Shown here one piece after another: positions 1-7,616 of a stretch of DNA of 57,884 nt (positions are counted from its first letter, which is position 1; the number at the start of each line of letters is the position of its first letter). The notes below the pieces were generated by a model that worked only from the letters and a program-made list of their open reading frames with translations, was not told the origin of the DNA and did not search any database. A program made the position numbers and the translations under genes. The stretch covers positions 1-57,884 of the forward strand of contig JAFGEL010000106.1 of NCBI GenBank assembly GCA_016931615.1, written 5' to 3'. The DNA is from Desulfuromonadales bacterium. Its GTDB lineage: Bacteria > Desulfobacterota > Desulfuromonadia > Desulfuromonadales > Geopsychrobacteraceae.

Positions 1-444
1 ACGTTCAAAGGAAAGGCTGACAGGGACAAAGCCTTGGGCCAACACCTCTTCAAATGCGTCCAGAGTCGAACCAGGGAAAAGACCCAGAACCGCACTGACC
101 AGCCGCTGCAGACGTCGCCACCACTGCCGTTGACGACCCCTCGGCAAAATATGGCACCAGCGCCCAGATTCAGAACGATGGGAGATGGACTGAGTGATCT
201 CCGTGATGGAGGAGCGGAACCGGCGCCAGTAACCAGCGGGCTTGAGGCGGTGAACACGATGGCAGCAGGAACAGCGTAGCCGCCGCAACCAAACAGGTTC
301 TAAAAGACAGGAAAAATAGGCGAGAACAAAGCCGTGCCACCACAATGGTTGACCACAGCACGGACAGCAGGATGGCTTGACCCAGGGAAAATCTTTGCCC
401 AGACGCGCAATCTCATTGACGTCAGCTGCAACAGGCAGTACCAA
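1..444 (-). CDS. Zinc-ribbon protein of an IS-like element (3'-partial)
   Basis: At least 148 codons remain open to the window edge. The start is TTG at 444, chosen because an AGGAG motif lies just upstream and the reading frame is clean from there; there is no in-frame ATG near it. Near the N-terminus two CxxC pairs (CPCCG and, about 35 residues later, CSCCH) form a probable zinc ribbon. The following segment is rich in Arg and Trp (RQRQWWRRLQRL). Such Zn-ribbon/Arg-Trp proteins accompany transposase genes in some Desulfuromonadota insertion sequences, which fits its position in an element that cuts topB. The catalytic transposase, if any, lies outside the window. The exact family is not recognised with certainty. 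Confidence 0.5.
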   Translation of the reverse strand, partial: MVLPVAADVNEIARLGKDFPWVKPSCCPCCGQPLWWHGFVLAYFSCLLEPVWLRRLRCSCCHRVHRLKPAGYWRRFRSSITEITQSISHRSESGRWCHILPRGRQRQWWRRLQRLVSAVLGLFPGSTLDAFEEVLAQGFVPVSLSFER

Positions 445-485
445 TAAAGCAACTCCTTGCCGGGACGGCAATCCCTGCATGGAGG

Positions 486-518
486 GGGCGATGGGACTCC
501 CTTAAAGCCCCATCGCCC
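486..518. repeat. 10-bp perfect inverted repeat upstream of the IS ORF
   Basis: GGGCGATGGG (486-495) and CCCATCGCCC (509-518) form a perfect GC-rich hairpin with a 13-nt loop, about 40 nt upstream of the TTG start at 444 on the minus strand. It lies in the presumed leader of the IS ORF and may limit read-through transcription into the element. There is no T-tract directly after it. Confidence 0.5.
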
Positions 519-629
519 TGCCTCTAAAATGATGACGATGATCAGATCCAATTTAATCTGAAATTCTCATTCACCTCTCTAACACATTCTGAAAATAACC
601 GGCCAGTTTTTATCAACCCAGTGTGGGAA

Positions 630-2442
630 CTAACACCCAATGATGCCTGGTCGACTGCTGGACGTACCAAGTCCGCACGACTCCCGCAAGGTTTTGCGAA
701 TCGTTTCTATCCGGATTTTTTCGTTTTCGTCCGCATCGTCGGGCGCAGAAATATAGGTGTGAATCGATGTCATTGCCTGCAGCAAGGAGGCGTCGTTGTA
801 GAGCGGTGGCGGTGTTGTCCGACCGTATTGACGGTAAAGCGTCGTCAGGTCGAGTGTTTGACCGGCCTGAAGCTTTTCGAGCGCTGCAGTTGTTCCGGTT
901 TTTTTTACCTCCCCCTTCAGGTATTCTTTCCAGCCGCCATCGATCAGGATGCTTTTCCGAGCCTCAAACAGGTCTTCTCCTGCCTGGATGACAACCCGCA
1001 CAGACTGATACGCATAGTCGGGATAAAACGCTGCGATAAACCGCTTGACGATCAGGGTGTAAAGTTTCTTTTGGTCCGGGGTTAAACTCTCGATGCGCGG
1101 CTTGATACCGGAGGGGATGATGGCATGATGGTCTTCAACGATCTTTTTTTCGTTGAAAATACGTGTCATTTCCTCTTCTTTCTCTGGCAGACACAGGCGA
1201 TCCGGGTCAAACTGTATCAGCTTGTCTTCGGCCAACGTCACAAACAGAACCTTGACCTGATCGAGCATGCCGCCGCCAAGAACTTTTGACTCTGTTCGCG
1301 GATAGCTGATCAGTCCGAGGTCCAAATAGAGCTCCTGGGCAACCTCCGCAGTCCGCTGCATGGGCATTCCGTAGACTGCGTTTGCCTCCTGCATCAAGGT
1401 AGTCAGGTTAAACAAAAGCGGGGGGGGGAACTCGCTTCGGTCCGGGTTCCCCCCGGATCCCTGAGCTGACCGTCCGGTCGGCGCCAACGACGCCGATAAT
1501 GGTCGCCTGAACCGTTTCCCCGCCGGCACCGCGGTGAGGACTGATTTTCAGAACATCTTTCAGTGCCTTATGAGTCATTCCGTATTTGCAGATTGCGTTG
1601 ATCCGGGCGTTTGCCTCATAGATATTTTTAAATCGTCGGCTTTGGATCTCGTCAGCGTCAACATCTTCGTCTTCGTTTTCCGGCAGGAAACAATCTTCCA
1701 ACGACCCGCCGCTAAAACCGACCCAGGAGGCAATGATTTCATCATGCCCCTCGGCGTTGAAGCGTCCGCGGATTGTCCAGAAATCTTCGGGGATGAAGCT
1801 CTCCCGTTCCAGCTGGCGTTGCATGATCAGTTTGAGGGTGGGGCCCTGAATACGGCCAGTCGGGATGATTCCGGCCTGGCCGGTTTTCAGGCGGCAGGTC
1901 AAGGCGCGGGTGGCGTTGATGCCCACCTGCCAATCGCCATACATGCGCGCAAGACCCGAGTCGAAGAGCATAACTTTTTCTTTGGCCGGGATACGATTGG
2001 CCATTCCCAGGAGGATGTTTTCCTTGGTCAGTGCGGCAGAGGTCCAGAAGCGGAATGTGTCTTTACTTATATCCCACCCGCAATAGCGCAAACAAAGGCG
2101 TCCAATGAGTTCCCCTTCCCGGCCACAGTCGGTGGCGATTGTGACCGAAGAAATATCATCGCGGGAAAAAAGTTGTTTTAATGCGTCAATCTGTTTTTCG
2201 CATCCTTTAATCGGAGCAAATTCGTAGTGATCTGGCTCTATCGGCAGCGTGGCGAGGTCGAACTTCCTCAAGCTGGATTCGTAGTGCCCGGGTTCAACCA
2301 GTTCGAACAGGTGTCCTTTTGCCCAAGTAATGACATAGTTTTCCCCCTCGATCGCATATGTGGTCCGCGAACCGTCAGGCTCAAGCGCCGCGGCAAACAT
2401 CTCGCCGACCTTGCGCTTCTCTGTCAATACCAGCTGTTTCAT
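630..2442 (-). pseudogene. topB: DNA topoisomerase III, frameshifted and truncated
   Basis: Type IA topoisomerase of the TopB/TraE kind common on conjugative elements. The N-terminal frame (2442 to about 1420) has the Toprim start and the TDCGREGELIG metal-binding motif. The C-terminal frame (about 1428 to 630) carries the catalytic tyrosine in GLISYPRTES. The two frames join at a run of nine Cs on the coding strand (complement of 1420-1428): one C fewer would give a continuous ...KRVPPPLLFNLTTL... as expected for the family. The protein then ends at GLGTSSSRPGII, where family members continue into the C-terminal subdomain, so the 3' end is missing at the presumed IS junction. The start overlaps the upstream gene as ATGA. 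Either defect would probably inactivate it; the homopolymer shift could also be a sequencing artefact. Confidence 0.8.
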
Positions 2443-2858
2443 GCTTTGTCTGTCTTTTCAAAAACACTCAACGGTTTGGCAAAGCGTGGTCTTATCCCAA
2501 GCATGGGGTGGACCGCGTTGCATTTTTTGACTGACATCTCACAAAACCATTCGCCCAGTTTCACCAGGCATGACTTGCGGCATTTTCCCTTGACTGTCAG
2601 CGGAAGACCCGGGTAGTCGGCGGCAAAGTAGGCAATGTGAAGTTCCTGAAAATGGTCGTACAGAAAGTAGACTTGAGCATTGCGAATATTCAGGTCTTTT
2701 CTCAGTCCCAGCATCTCGCTTTGCATGTAGGTCATCATTCGTTCTTCGCTGGCCAGAGCAATGATCTCGGATCTCACCCGGTTTTTCAGCAATTGTTCCG
2801 CAGTCAGAAGTTGGACGACTTTTTCTTGCGATGTGGTTTTGTTTTTTTCAGCTGACAA
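2439..2858 (-). CDS. Conserved-looking hypothetical protein of the conjugative element
   Basis: About 139 residues from a TTG start at 2858, preferred because GGAG sits 8 nt upstream and because longer versions only re-read the preceding hydrolase gene. It overlaps that gene by 11 nt and topB by 4 nt (ATGA), so the three are probably translated in series. The protein is basic and alpha-helical at the N-terminus. It carries scattered cysteines (KGKCRKSC, WFCEM, VKKCN) that could bind metal, but I see no recognised domain. Regulators of the FlhC type occur at comparable places on some integrative elements, but I found no convincing FlhC motif. Function unknown. Confidence 0.55.
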   Translation of the reverse strand: MSAEKNKTTSQEKVVQLLTAEQLLKNRVRSEIIALASEERMMTYMQSEMLGLRKDLNIRNAQVYFLYDHFQELHIAYFAADYPGLPLTVKGKCRKSCLVKLGEWFCEMSVKKCNAVHPMLGIRPRFAKPLSVFEKTDKA

Positions 2859-3363
2859 GACGAAATCTCCAACCAAACAGTTCAAAAAGCAGGTATGTAC
2901 GTTCAACCTCGAAGACCAGGTATTCCGGTAAAAAAAAACCTCGCCACCAGCAAAACAGCGCGGCCACTCCGGCAGCACCCAAAGCCAGAAGATATTCGCT
3001 TTGCCGGAAAGGCAGATACCAGCCGAGCCCAGACCTCTCACTAAGACTGGTCAGGCGCAACGGAATGCCTCCCGGGGACAATGCGTCCTCGGCAAGGTGC
3101 AAAAGGCACCCCACGAAAAAAAATCCGAGGTAGTGCAGAAGCACATCTTCACTGAGCCAGGCAGCACCCCAGCACCCGGCCAAAAACAGAAGATAGCTGT
3201 AGGGCCAGTGCGACCAGGTCCGATGTTTGGACCAGGATCCGAACGGGAACTCAATGAGATCGGGAAACGTCGACCCGGCCCATGACAGTCCAGAAGCCGT
3301 GAAGCTGCCGGTGCCGGCGTAGACCAGCATCGTGGTTGTTATCTGATGATTACTCCACCGCAC
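2848..3363 (-). CDS. YdjM/YbcI-type inner-membrane metal-dependent hydrolase
   Basis: A 171-residue membrane protein starting at GTG 3363, overlapping the end of the transglycosylase gene by 14 nt. It shows the motif series of the YdjM (DUF457) family in order: an N-terminal histidine (SNHQITT), a PD pair (STFPDLIE), an HRTWSH motif matching the family HRGxTHS, and HLAEDALSPGGIPL matching the family HLLxDxLTPxG. Four or more hydrophobic segments lie between and after these motifs. The family is membrane-bound and presumed to use a divalent metal; substrates are mostly unknown, and YdjM is LexA-controlled in E. coli. Its placement inside a conjugative block suggests a cargo or maintenance role, which is inference. 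Confidence 0.75.
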   Translation of the reverse strand: MRWSNHQITTTMLVYAGTGSFTASGLSWAGSTFPDLIEFPFGSWSKHRTWSHWPYSYLLFLAGCWGAAWLSEDVLLHYLGFFFVGCLLHLAEDALSPGGIPLRLTSLSERSGLGWYLPFRQSEYLLALGAAGVAALFCWWRGFFLPEYLVFEVERTYLLFELFGWRFRLVS

Positions 3364-3970
3364 CTTCGGTCGCCCTATAGCTATTGCGGGTTTCTTCTTC
3401 TGTCACGCTGGCCTCAAGCAACGGCTTTTCTTCCAGAAGATTGATCTCAGCGACTTGCGATCCACTGATTTCCCGCGCCACTTTTTCCAGACTGACCACT
3501 TGCTGGCGGCGTTTCAACTCGTCCTTTATCTGGTTAAAGACCGTGGTCACGTATTTGAGTTGTTTTGATGTTGTGTCTGCGTTGTAGCAGCCGATGCCCG
3601 CCCAGTTTTTGCCGTACTGTTCGAAGCATGTCGCCAACACAAACGCACCGCTGCGGATGTTGAAACACGGGTCGGCCTGCGCCGTCCAAAAATCTTCGCC
3701 GAACTTTTCTCCCCAATAGCTGTTGATCTGCATAAGGCCAATGTCTATCGAGGTTTCAGAGTTTTTGTTGATTGCGCGGGGGTTAAAATTCGATTCTGTT
3801 TTGGCGATGGCCCAGAGGAGCAAGGGAGAAACCCCGTACTCCTGCCCTGCCCTTTCGAAGCAATAGATTTCGCGCAAGTCATCGTCGGAATAGAATTGGT
3901 TTTCTTCTGCGGCGAAGAGTGCTGTGGGGACCAACAAGGCCAGACAAATTAAAGTCAAAATAGTTTTCAT
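3350..3970 (-). CDS. VirB1-like lytic transglycosylase
   Basis: Cleaves peptidoglycan so that a secretion apparatus can cross the wall. The start is ATG 3970, with AGGAGG nine bases upstream; the longer reading frame has no such site. A Sec signal peptide (MKTILTLICLALLVPTALFA) is followed by an SLT domain with the catalytic-glutamate context AIAKTESNFNP, then GLMQIN and later CYNAD, all standard for the family. The tail after about residue 155 is charged and probably helical. It leads the minus-strand group hydrolase-unknown-topB and faces the transfer operon across an AT-rich gap, as expected of a T4SS accessory gene. Confidence 0.88.
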   Translation of the reverse strand: MKTILTLICLALLVPTALFAAEENQFYSDDDLREIYCFERAGQEYGVSPLLLWAIAKTESNFNPRAINKNSETSIDIGLMQINSYWGEKFGEDFWTAQADPCFNIRSGAFVLATCFEQYGKNWAGIGCYNADTTSKQLKYVTTVFNQIKDELKRRQQVVSLEKVAREISGSQVAEINLLEEKPLLEASVTEEETRNSYRATEGAVE

Positions 3971-4353
3971 AGATGACCTCCTTCGCTCTACTAACAAAGC
4001 AAAACAGCCACTTTTACTTTTTATGCGCTTTGAAGTAAAAACAAATCAAAAATGTAAATACTTGGAATAACTTTAAAAATAAACAGAAATTGAAATGCTT
4101 TCTGAGGAGAGAATCGAGAAGGAGCAGAAAAAATGGGCTTCTTTGACCATGAGAAAAAAATAACAAAAGATGTAAATGACACAAAAAGTTAAACAAAACC
4201 AATATATAGAAATGTTTAACAAAAATACAAGTTATTGAAAATAAAGGGAATCCTCAGTCGCTTTAAAAAAAATGGACGAAAAGCCAAAAAACAGAAAGTT
4301 TTTTTAGATAGTGAGGTGAGAGAAGGAAAAACAAACCAAAGGAGAAGATAGTC
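3971..4353. promoter_or_regulatory. AT-rich divergent intergenic region of the transfer block
   Basis: This 383-base gap separates the minus-strand transglycosylase group from the plus-strand transfer operon and must hold promoters for both. It is far more AT-rich than its surroundings, with many A and T runs. Two tiny plus-strand reading frames occur (4095-4163 and 4133-4192, the latter 19 codons preceded by GGAG), but neither has recognisable content, so I do not call them genes. A ribosome-binding site (AAAGGAGA) directly precedes the TrbI-like start at 4354. No tRNA, integrase site or clear origin of transfer was seen. Confidence 0.5.
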
Positions 4354-4698
4354 ATGTCGCAAGAGCACGCGCCGCAAGAGTCTCCCGCAGAAGAAAAGGC
4401 AAAAGCCCAGCCGATATCCTTTTTCGGGACAATCATCACGGCCCTGATCATAAGCGTTGTCGTCAGTGCAATGACGGTTTCCTATTACCACCAACGCTAC
4501 GCACCGAAATTCCTGTTCTTCAATCTGGAAGCCTACAACCAGGATATCGCCAACCGCCTGAAAAGCGGCGAACTGGTTCGTGAAAACGTCGGTCTGGAAC
4601 TGGCGAACCTCAAGGCACGCATTGATCAACTTCCGCACGGAGCCATTGTCTTTCGTGAAGACGTGGTGCTGAGTGAAATCGATGAACTTAAAAAGTAG
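4354..4698 (+). CDS. trbI: TrbI-like F-type conjugation protein
   Basis: A 114-residue single-pass inner-membrane protein: a short charged N-terminus, one transmembrane helix (about residues 22-43), and a periplasmic part ending in AIVFREDVVLSEIDELK. That layout and the C-terminal pattern match F-type TrbI (AVILVSxAVVxGxxDIT), which influences pilus extension and retraction. It starts at ATG 4354 behind AAAGGAGA and overlaps the next gene. It is the first gene of the transfer operon, whereas in F it follows traC; the usual upstream genes are missing. Similarity is weak, so the name rests partly on context. Confidence 0.55.
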   Translation: MSQEHAPQESPAEEKAKAQPISFFGTIITALIISVVVSAMTVSYYHQRYAPKFLFFNLEAYNQDIANRLKSGELVRENVGLELANLKARIDQLPHGAIVFREDVVLSEIDELKK

Positions 4699-5215
4699 AC
4701 TGGCTGCTGACTGGCAAACATTCAAGGTAGGTTTTAAGCGTCCCCAAATCCCCGTCTGGGGATATCTGGTCATTCTGGTCCTTGGCGCCGCTGCCTGGCT
4801 CCTTCCGTCCTATTTGATCGTGACGAAAACCCCGTCCGTGAACGCTTTTCTGTTTTTAAAACAGGAACTGTCGCCGGCCTCTTTTGCACGTGACAACTAT
4901 CTGCTTTTTGACCACGAGGTTCCGGAGTGGCAAGGCGACAAAAAGGGCAGTCTTTTCCTGAAGCGTGTCGGCTGTCTTCCCGGCGAAGAAATCCGCATGA
5001 CGGAGAGCCTCGATTTCTACTGTAACGAGATTTATCTCGGCCGCGCCCTCAAGGAAGACAGCAAGGGGCGCAAGCTTGAGATCACGTCGTTCCGTGGCGT
5101 TCTTCCCGAGGGGAAATACTTCATGATGGGCGACATTTTAAAGAGCTGGGACTCCCGCTATTTTGGTCCGGTTGATCAGGCGGACTTTCGTTTGGCGGCG
5201 ACCCCCATTTTTTAA
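4682..5215 (+). CDS. traF: Conjugation-type signal peptidase, S26 family
   Basis: Serine peptidase that matures pilin or other transfer proteins at the periplasmic face. One transmembrane helix near the N-terminus precedes the catalytic serine region (VTKTPSVN). The catalytic lysine region reads LFLKRVGCLPGEE, and the C-terminal box MGDILKSWDSRYFGPV is diagnostic of S26 enzymes. Length (177 residues) fits RP4 TraF/TrhF rather than housekeeping LepB. ATG 4682 is preferred over GTG 4673 because of the GAG-containing spacer before it; both overlap trbI. This gene should not be confused with the thioredoxin-like TraF downstream. Confidence 0.82.
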   Translation: MNLKSRLAADWQTFKVGFKRPQIPVWGYLVILVLGAAAWLLPSYLIVTKTPSVNAFLFLKQELSPASFARDNYLLFDHEVPEWQGDKKGSLFLKRVGCLPGEEIRMTESLDFYCNEIYLGRALKEDSKGRKLEITSFRGVLPEGKYFMMGDILKSWDSRYFGPVDQADFRLAATPIF

Positions 5216-5226
5216 GGCAATATCGT

Positions 5227-6147
5227 ATGGCACGCTATGTTCTCTTACCACTCCTGCTGTTTCTTCCGCTTTGGGTTTTTGCTGCGACCCCTGCGACCCA
5301 GGACCAGGGCGCTGGTCAGGACACCTATTGGGGAAGCCCTAAGCAGGGTTTTTATTTCTACAAAGATCCTGCCCCGGAAGAAGAGGACGTTGAGGAAAAA
5401 GAAGATCCGCCAATGTCTTCCGTAGGCGCTCCGGAAAAAATGCCGACAGCGGCAGATTTTACCTATGACGAGCTCTGGAAGATGTATCCGCCAAAGTTTC
5501 AGGAAATCTATAACAACACGCTTCACAAGGCGATGATGACAAAAAGCCTTGAGGACACGCGAGACTACATTCTGATGAATGATATATCTCAGCGAAGAGC
5601 TCGGGCGTTTGCAGAAATGGGAACTTATGTAGCCTCTACCACGCCTCAATTTAATACTCTCAAAGATTTTCCTATGGCGACTCCCGGACGAAGGGGCTAC
5701 CTCAAATCCCGGTTCGATTCGGTTCGGCAAGAAATGTCCTCATTGCAAGACCGGTTTGCTTTGCTGTTCTTCTACTCTCCGACCTGTAACTTTTGTGTTG
5801 AGCAGGACCAGATCTTAAAGCGTTTCAATTACGAAAGAAACTGGGAGATTAAGCCAATAAATGTTGAAGAACGTCCAGACCTGGCAATGGAATTTAATAT
5901 CCAGACAACCCCCACTGTTTTTCTGATCAACCGTGACAACCCGGAACCATTTCCGGTCGCGTATGGCGTTACTACTGTTCCTGATTTAGAAAGAAATATT
6001 TATCAAGGAGTCAGGGTTTTGGAAAAAGGCCCAGAGGGACATACCCTCTATGATTTTCAACAAGGATCTTCTCTTGATCCTTTTGCTGTTCAGAAAAAGA
6101 CAGAAATTAAAACCTTTGGAGGAGTTCCCGGATGGCAAAGCGAATAA
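5227..6147 (+). CDS. traF: TraF-type conjugal pilus assembly protein with thioredoxin fold
   Basis: A 306-residue periplasmic protein with a clear signal peptide (about residues 1-20). A Pro/Glu-rich linker and a helical middle region precede a thioredoxin-like domain from about residue 165. The active-site pair is C187-x-x-C190 (TCNFC), and the cis-proline motif TTPT lies at 227-230. F-plasmid TraF lacks the CxxC pair, whereas relatives on other elements keep it, so this copy may be redox active and help fold disulfide-rich TraH, TraU or TraN. It overlaps traH by 16 nt. Base composition is AT-richer than the core genes. Confidence 0.85.
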   Translation: MARYVLLPLLLFLPLWVFAATPATQDQGAGQDTYWGSPKQGFYFYKDPAPEEEDVEEKEDPPMSSVGAPEKMPTAADFTYDELWKMYPPKFQEIYNNTLHKAMMTKSLEDTRDYILMNDISQRRARAFAEMGTYVASTTPQFNTLKDFPMATPGRRGYLKSRFDSVRQEMSSLQDRFALLFFYSPTCNFCVEQDQILKRFNYERNWEIKPINVEERPDLAMEFNIQTTPTVFLINRDNPEPFPVAYGVTTVPDLERNIYQGVRVLEKGPEGHTLYDFQQGSSLDPFAVQKKTEIKTFGGVPGWQSE

Positions 6148-7616
6148 ATTCAATCATTTGTTTTCTGGTAATAGTGGGATTTTGTTGTGTCACAGTGTCC
6201 CCCGCACATGCAGGTTTTGCTGAAGACTGGATCACGAGCAAAACGGCAACCGGAGGGAGTACCTTCGAAGGACAACAACGTAATTATATGTACGGTGGCA
6301 GCGTTGGGGCAAGATGGAGGAGTACAGCAGATCCTATACTGTCAATTTCACTCCCGAAAGTCAGTTCTGGCTGCGGAAATATCGACCTATTTGCCGGAGG
6401 CTTCAGCTTTCTAGGATTTGACTATTTAGTGGCAAAATTTCAAAATATGATAATGAATGCCCCCGCAATTTTATTCGATGTCGCGTTAAAGGCCCTGGCT
6501 GAACAACTTTCCGGATCCATGAAGTCTCTTGAACAGATCGTCGACACGATCAACGGTTTACAGTTAGATGACTGCGGAACGACAAAGACAATGTTGGCTA
6601 AAGCAGGGATTTCTCAGGCAGTCAATGGTTTTGTTAAAGGTGCAGTAAAAGACCCCAGCTCTCTTCAGGGAGTTCTTTCTTCCGTTAAAGAGTCTGTAGG
6701 TGATGTCAGCAGTTGGTTTAACAGCAACGAAATGGCTACCTCCTCCTCGGGGAATGTCTCGGTCAAAAACATAGAAGATGCGATCTCTGGGTGCTCAGAA
6801 GCAACCAGATCAAACCTTTTTATGAATGGATTAGGGGGGTCTTTTTTGGAAAGCTTCCTGGTAAACGGGTATGGGCTTAACGCCACGGACGATGCCGCAA
6901 CAATTGGGCTTTTCCGGGGAATCATCGGCGATGTCTACATCGCACCGACGGTGCAGGGGCTAGACGCAATCCTCATCGATTCCTGCTCGGAAAATTCAAA
7001 AATAGACTCAATTGATGATATCAAGGAAGGCGCAGTCTGGATTCGCTCAACCGCGCCTGCCCCTAAAGGCACCTGTACCCCCTTGACGGAAGATATTGAT
7101 TTCAACCAAAGAGCTCTTGATGTTATTCAGTTAATCCGTAACAACTACCTTAATAAACAGGCATTTGACGCTACAGCGGTTAATCTCATAAATTCTTTGC
7201 CCTCGCAGGTAAACCTTCTGAGCACAATAAAATTTTACTTAATGTATGGCAACTACGACGCTCTTGAACTTCACCTTCAGGATGTGGTGGCAACAGGTCT
7301 TGTTTATGGTTTCTTTGTTGATCTCTATGACCGGATCCAGTCAGCCATTGACCGCGCTCGGACTGACGCTGCTACCAAATTCTCCGTCACAGGTCGCCCT
7401 GAACTTTGTCAGTCCGTCTTTGTCGAACAAATTTCAAGCAAGGCATCTGTTCTGGCAGAAAGGTCATTTCAGCAGGCCGAATTAATGCATGCCAGCTTTA
7501 AGTCCAAAGAGTCCCATTTGCTGCAGGGTTTTGAGGTCATGACCGACATGGAGGATTTCCGCAAAATCATAGAAAATGATGTTAAAAAACTTTTTGACCC
7601 AGGTAGGAAGCAATAA
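6132..7616 (+). CDS. traH: TraH conjugal pilus assembly protein
   Basis: A 494-residue exported protein of the F-type mating-pair formation system, acting at the outer membrane in pilus assembly. A signal peptide ends near AHAG (residue 28). The next segment, with GSVGARW, SSGCGNIDLFAGGFSFLG and several spaced cysteines (DDCGT, SGCSEA), is typical of TraH; the C-terminal third is helical. A strong site (GGAGGAG) precedes ATG 6132. The stop overlaps the traG start (TAATG). The order traF-traH-traG is as in F, supporting all three calls. Confidence 0.87.
   Translation: MAKRINSIICFLVIVGFCCVTVSPAHAGFAEDWITSKTATGGSTFEGQQRNYMYGGSVGARWRSTADPILSISLPKVSSGCGNIDLFAGGFSFLGFDYLVAKFQNMIMNAPAILFDVALKALAEQLSGSMKSLEQIVDTINGLQLDDCGTTKTMLAKAGISQAVNGFVKGAVKDPSSLQGVLSSVKESVGDVSSWFNSNEMATSSSGNVSVKNIEDAISGCSEATRSNLFMNGLGGSFLESFLVNGYGLNATDDAATIGLFRGIIGDVYIAPTVQGLDAILIDSCSENSKIDSIDDIKEGAVWIRSTAPAPKGTCTPLTEDIDFNQRALDVIQLIRNNYLNKQAFDATAVNLINSLPSQVNLLSTIKFYLMYGNYDALELHLQDVVATGLVYGFFVDLYDRIQSAIDRARTDAATKFSVTGRPELCQSVFVEQISSKASVLAERSFQQAELMHASFKSKESHLLQGFEVMTDMEDFRKIIENDVKKLFDPGRKQ

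Larger units (their letters stand above)
1..631 (-). mobile_element. End of an insertion-sequence-like element (partial)
   Basis: This segment runs off the left edge and holds a zinc-ribbon ORF on the minus strand plus an internal hairpin. Its inner boundary is placed near 631 because the neighbouring topoisomerase ORF stops there in the middle of a conserved motif, and the sequence beyond no longer encodes topoisomerase. Read on the minus strand, the element would start around TGTTAGTTCCCACACTGG, a 5'-TG terminus as in many IS elements. Only one end is visible, so neither terminal inverted repeats nor target duplications can be checked, and I do not assign a family. Confidence 0.5.

Noticed and set aside
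2439-2858. FlhC-type master regulator of the integrative element
   Set aside because: Position and cysteines are suggestive, but I could not match the FlhC zinc motif or helix pattern.
4133-4192. 19-codon plus-strand ORF with GGAG upstream in the AT-rich gap before trbI
   Set aside because: Too short, very Lys-rich as expected from A-rich DNA, and overlapped by another equally plausible tiny frame at 4095-4163; no domain or conservation can be seen.
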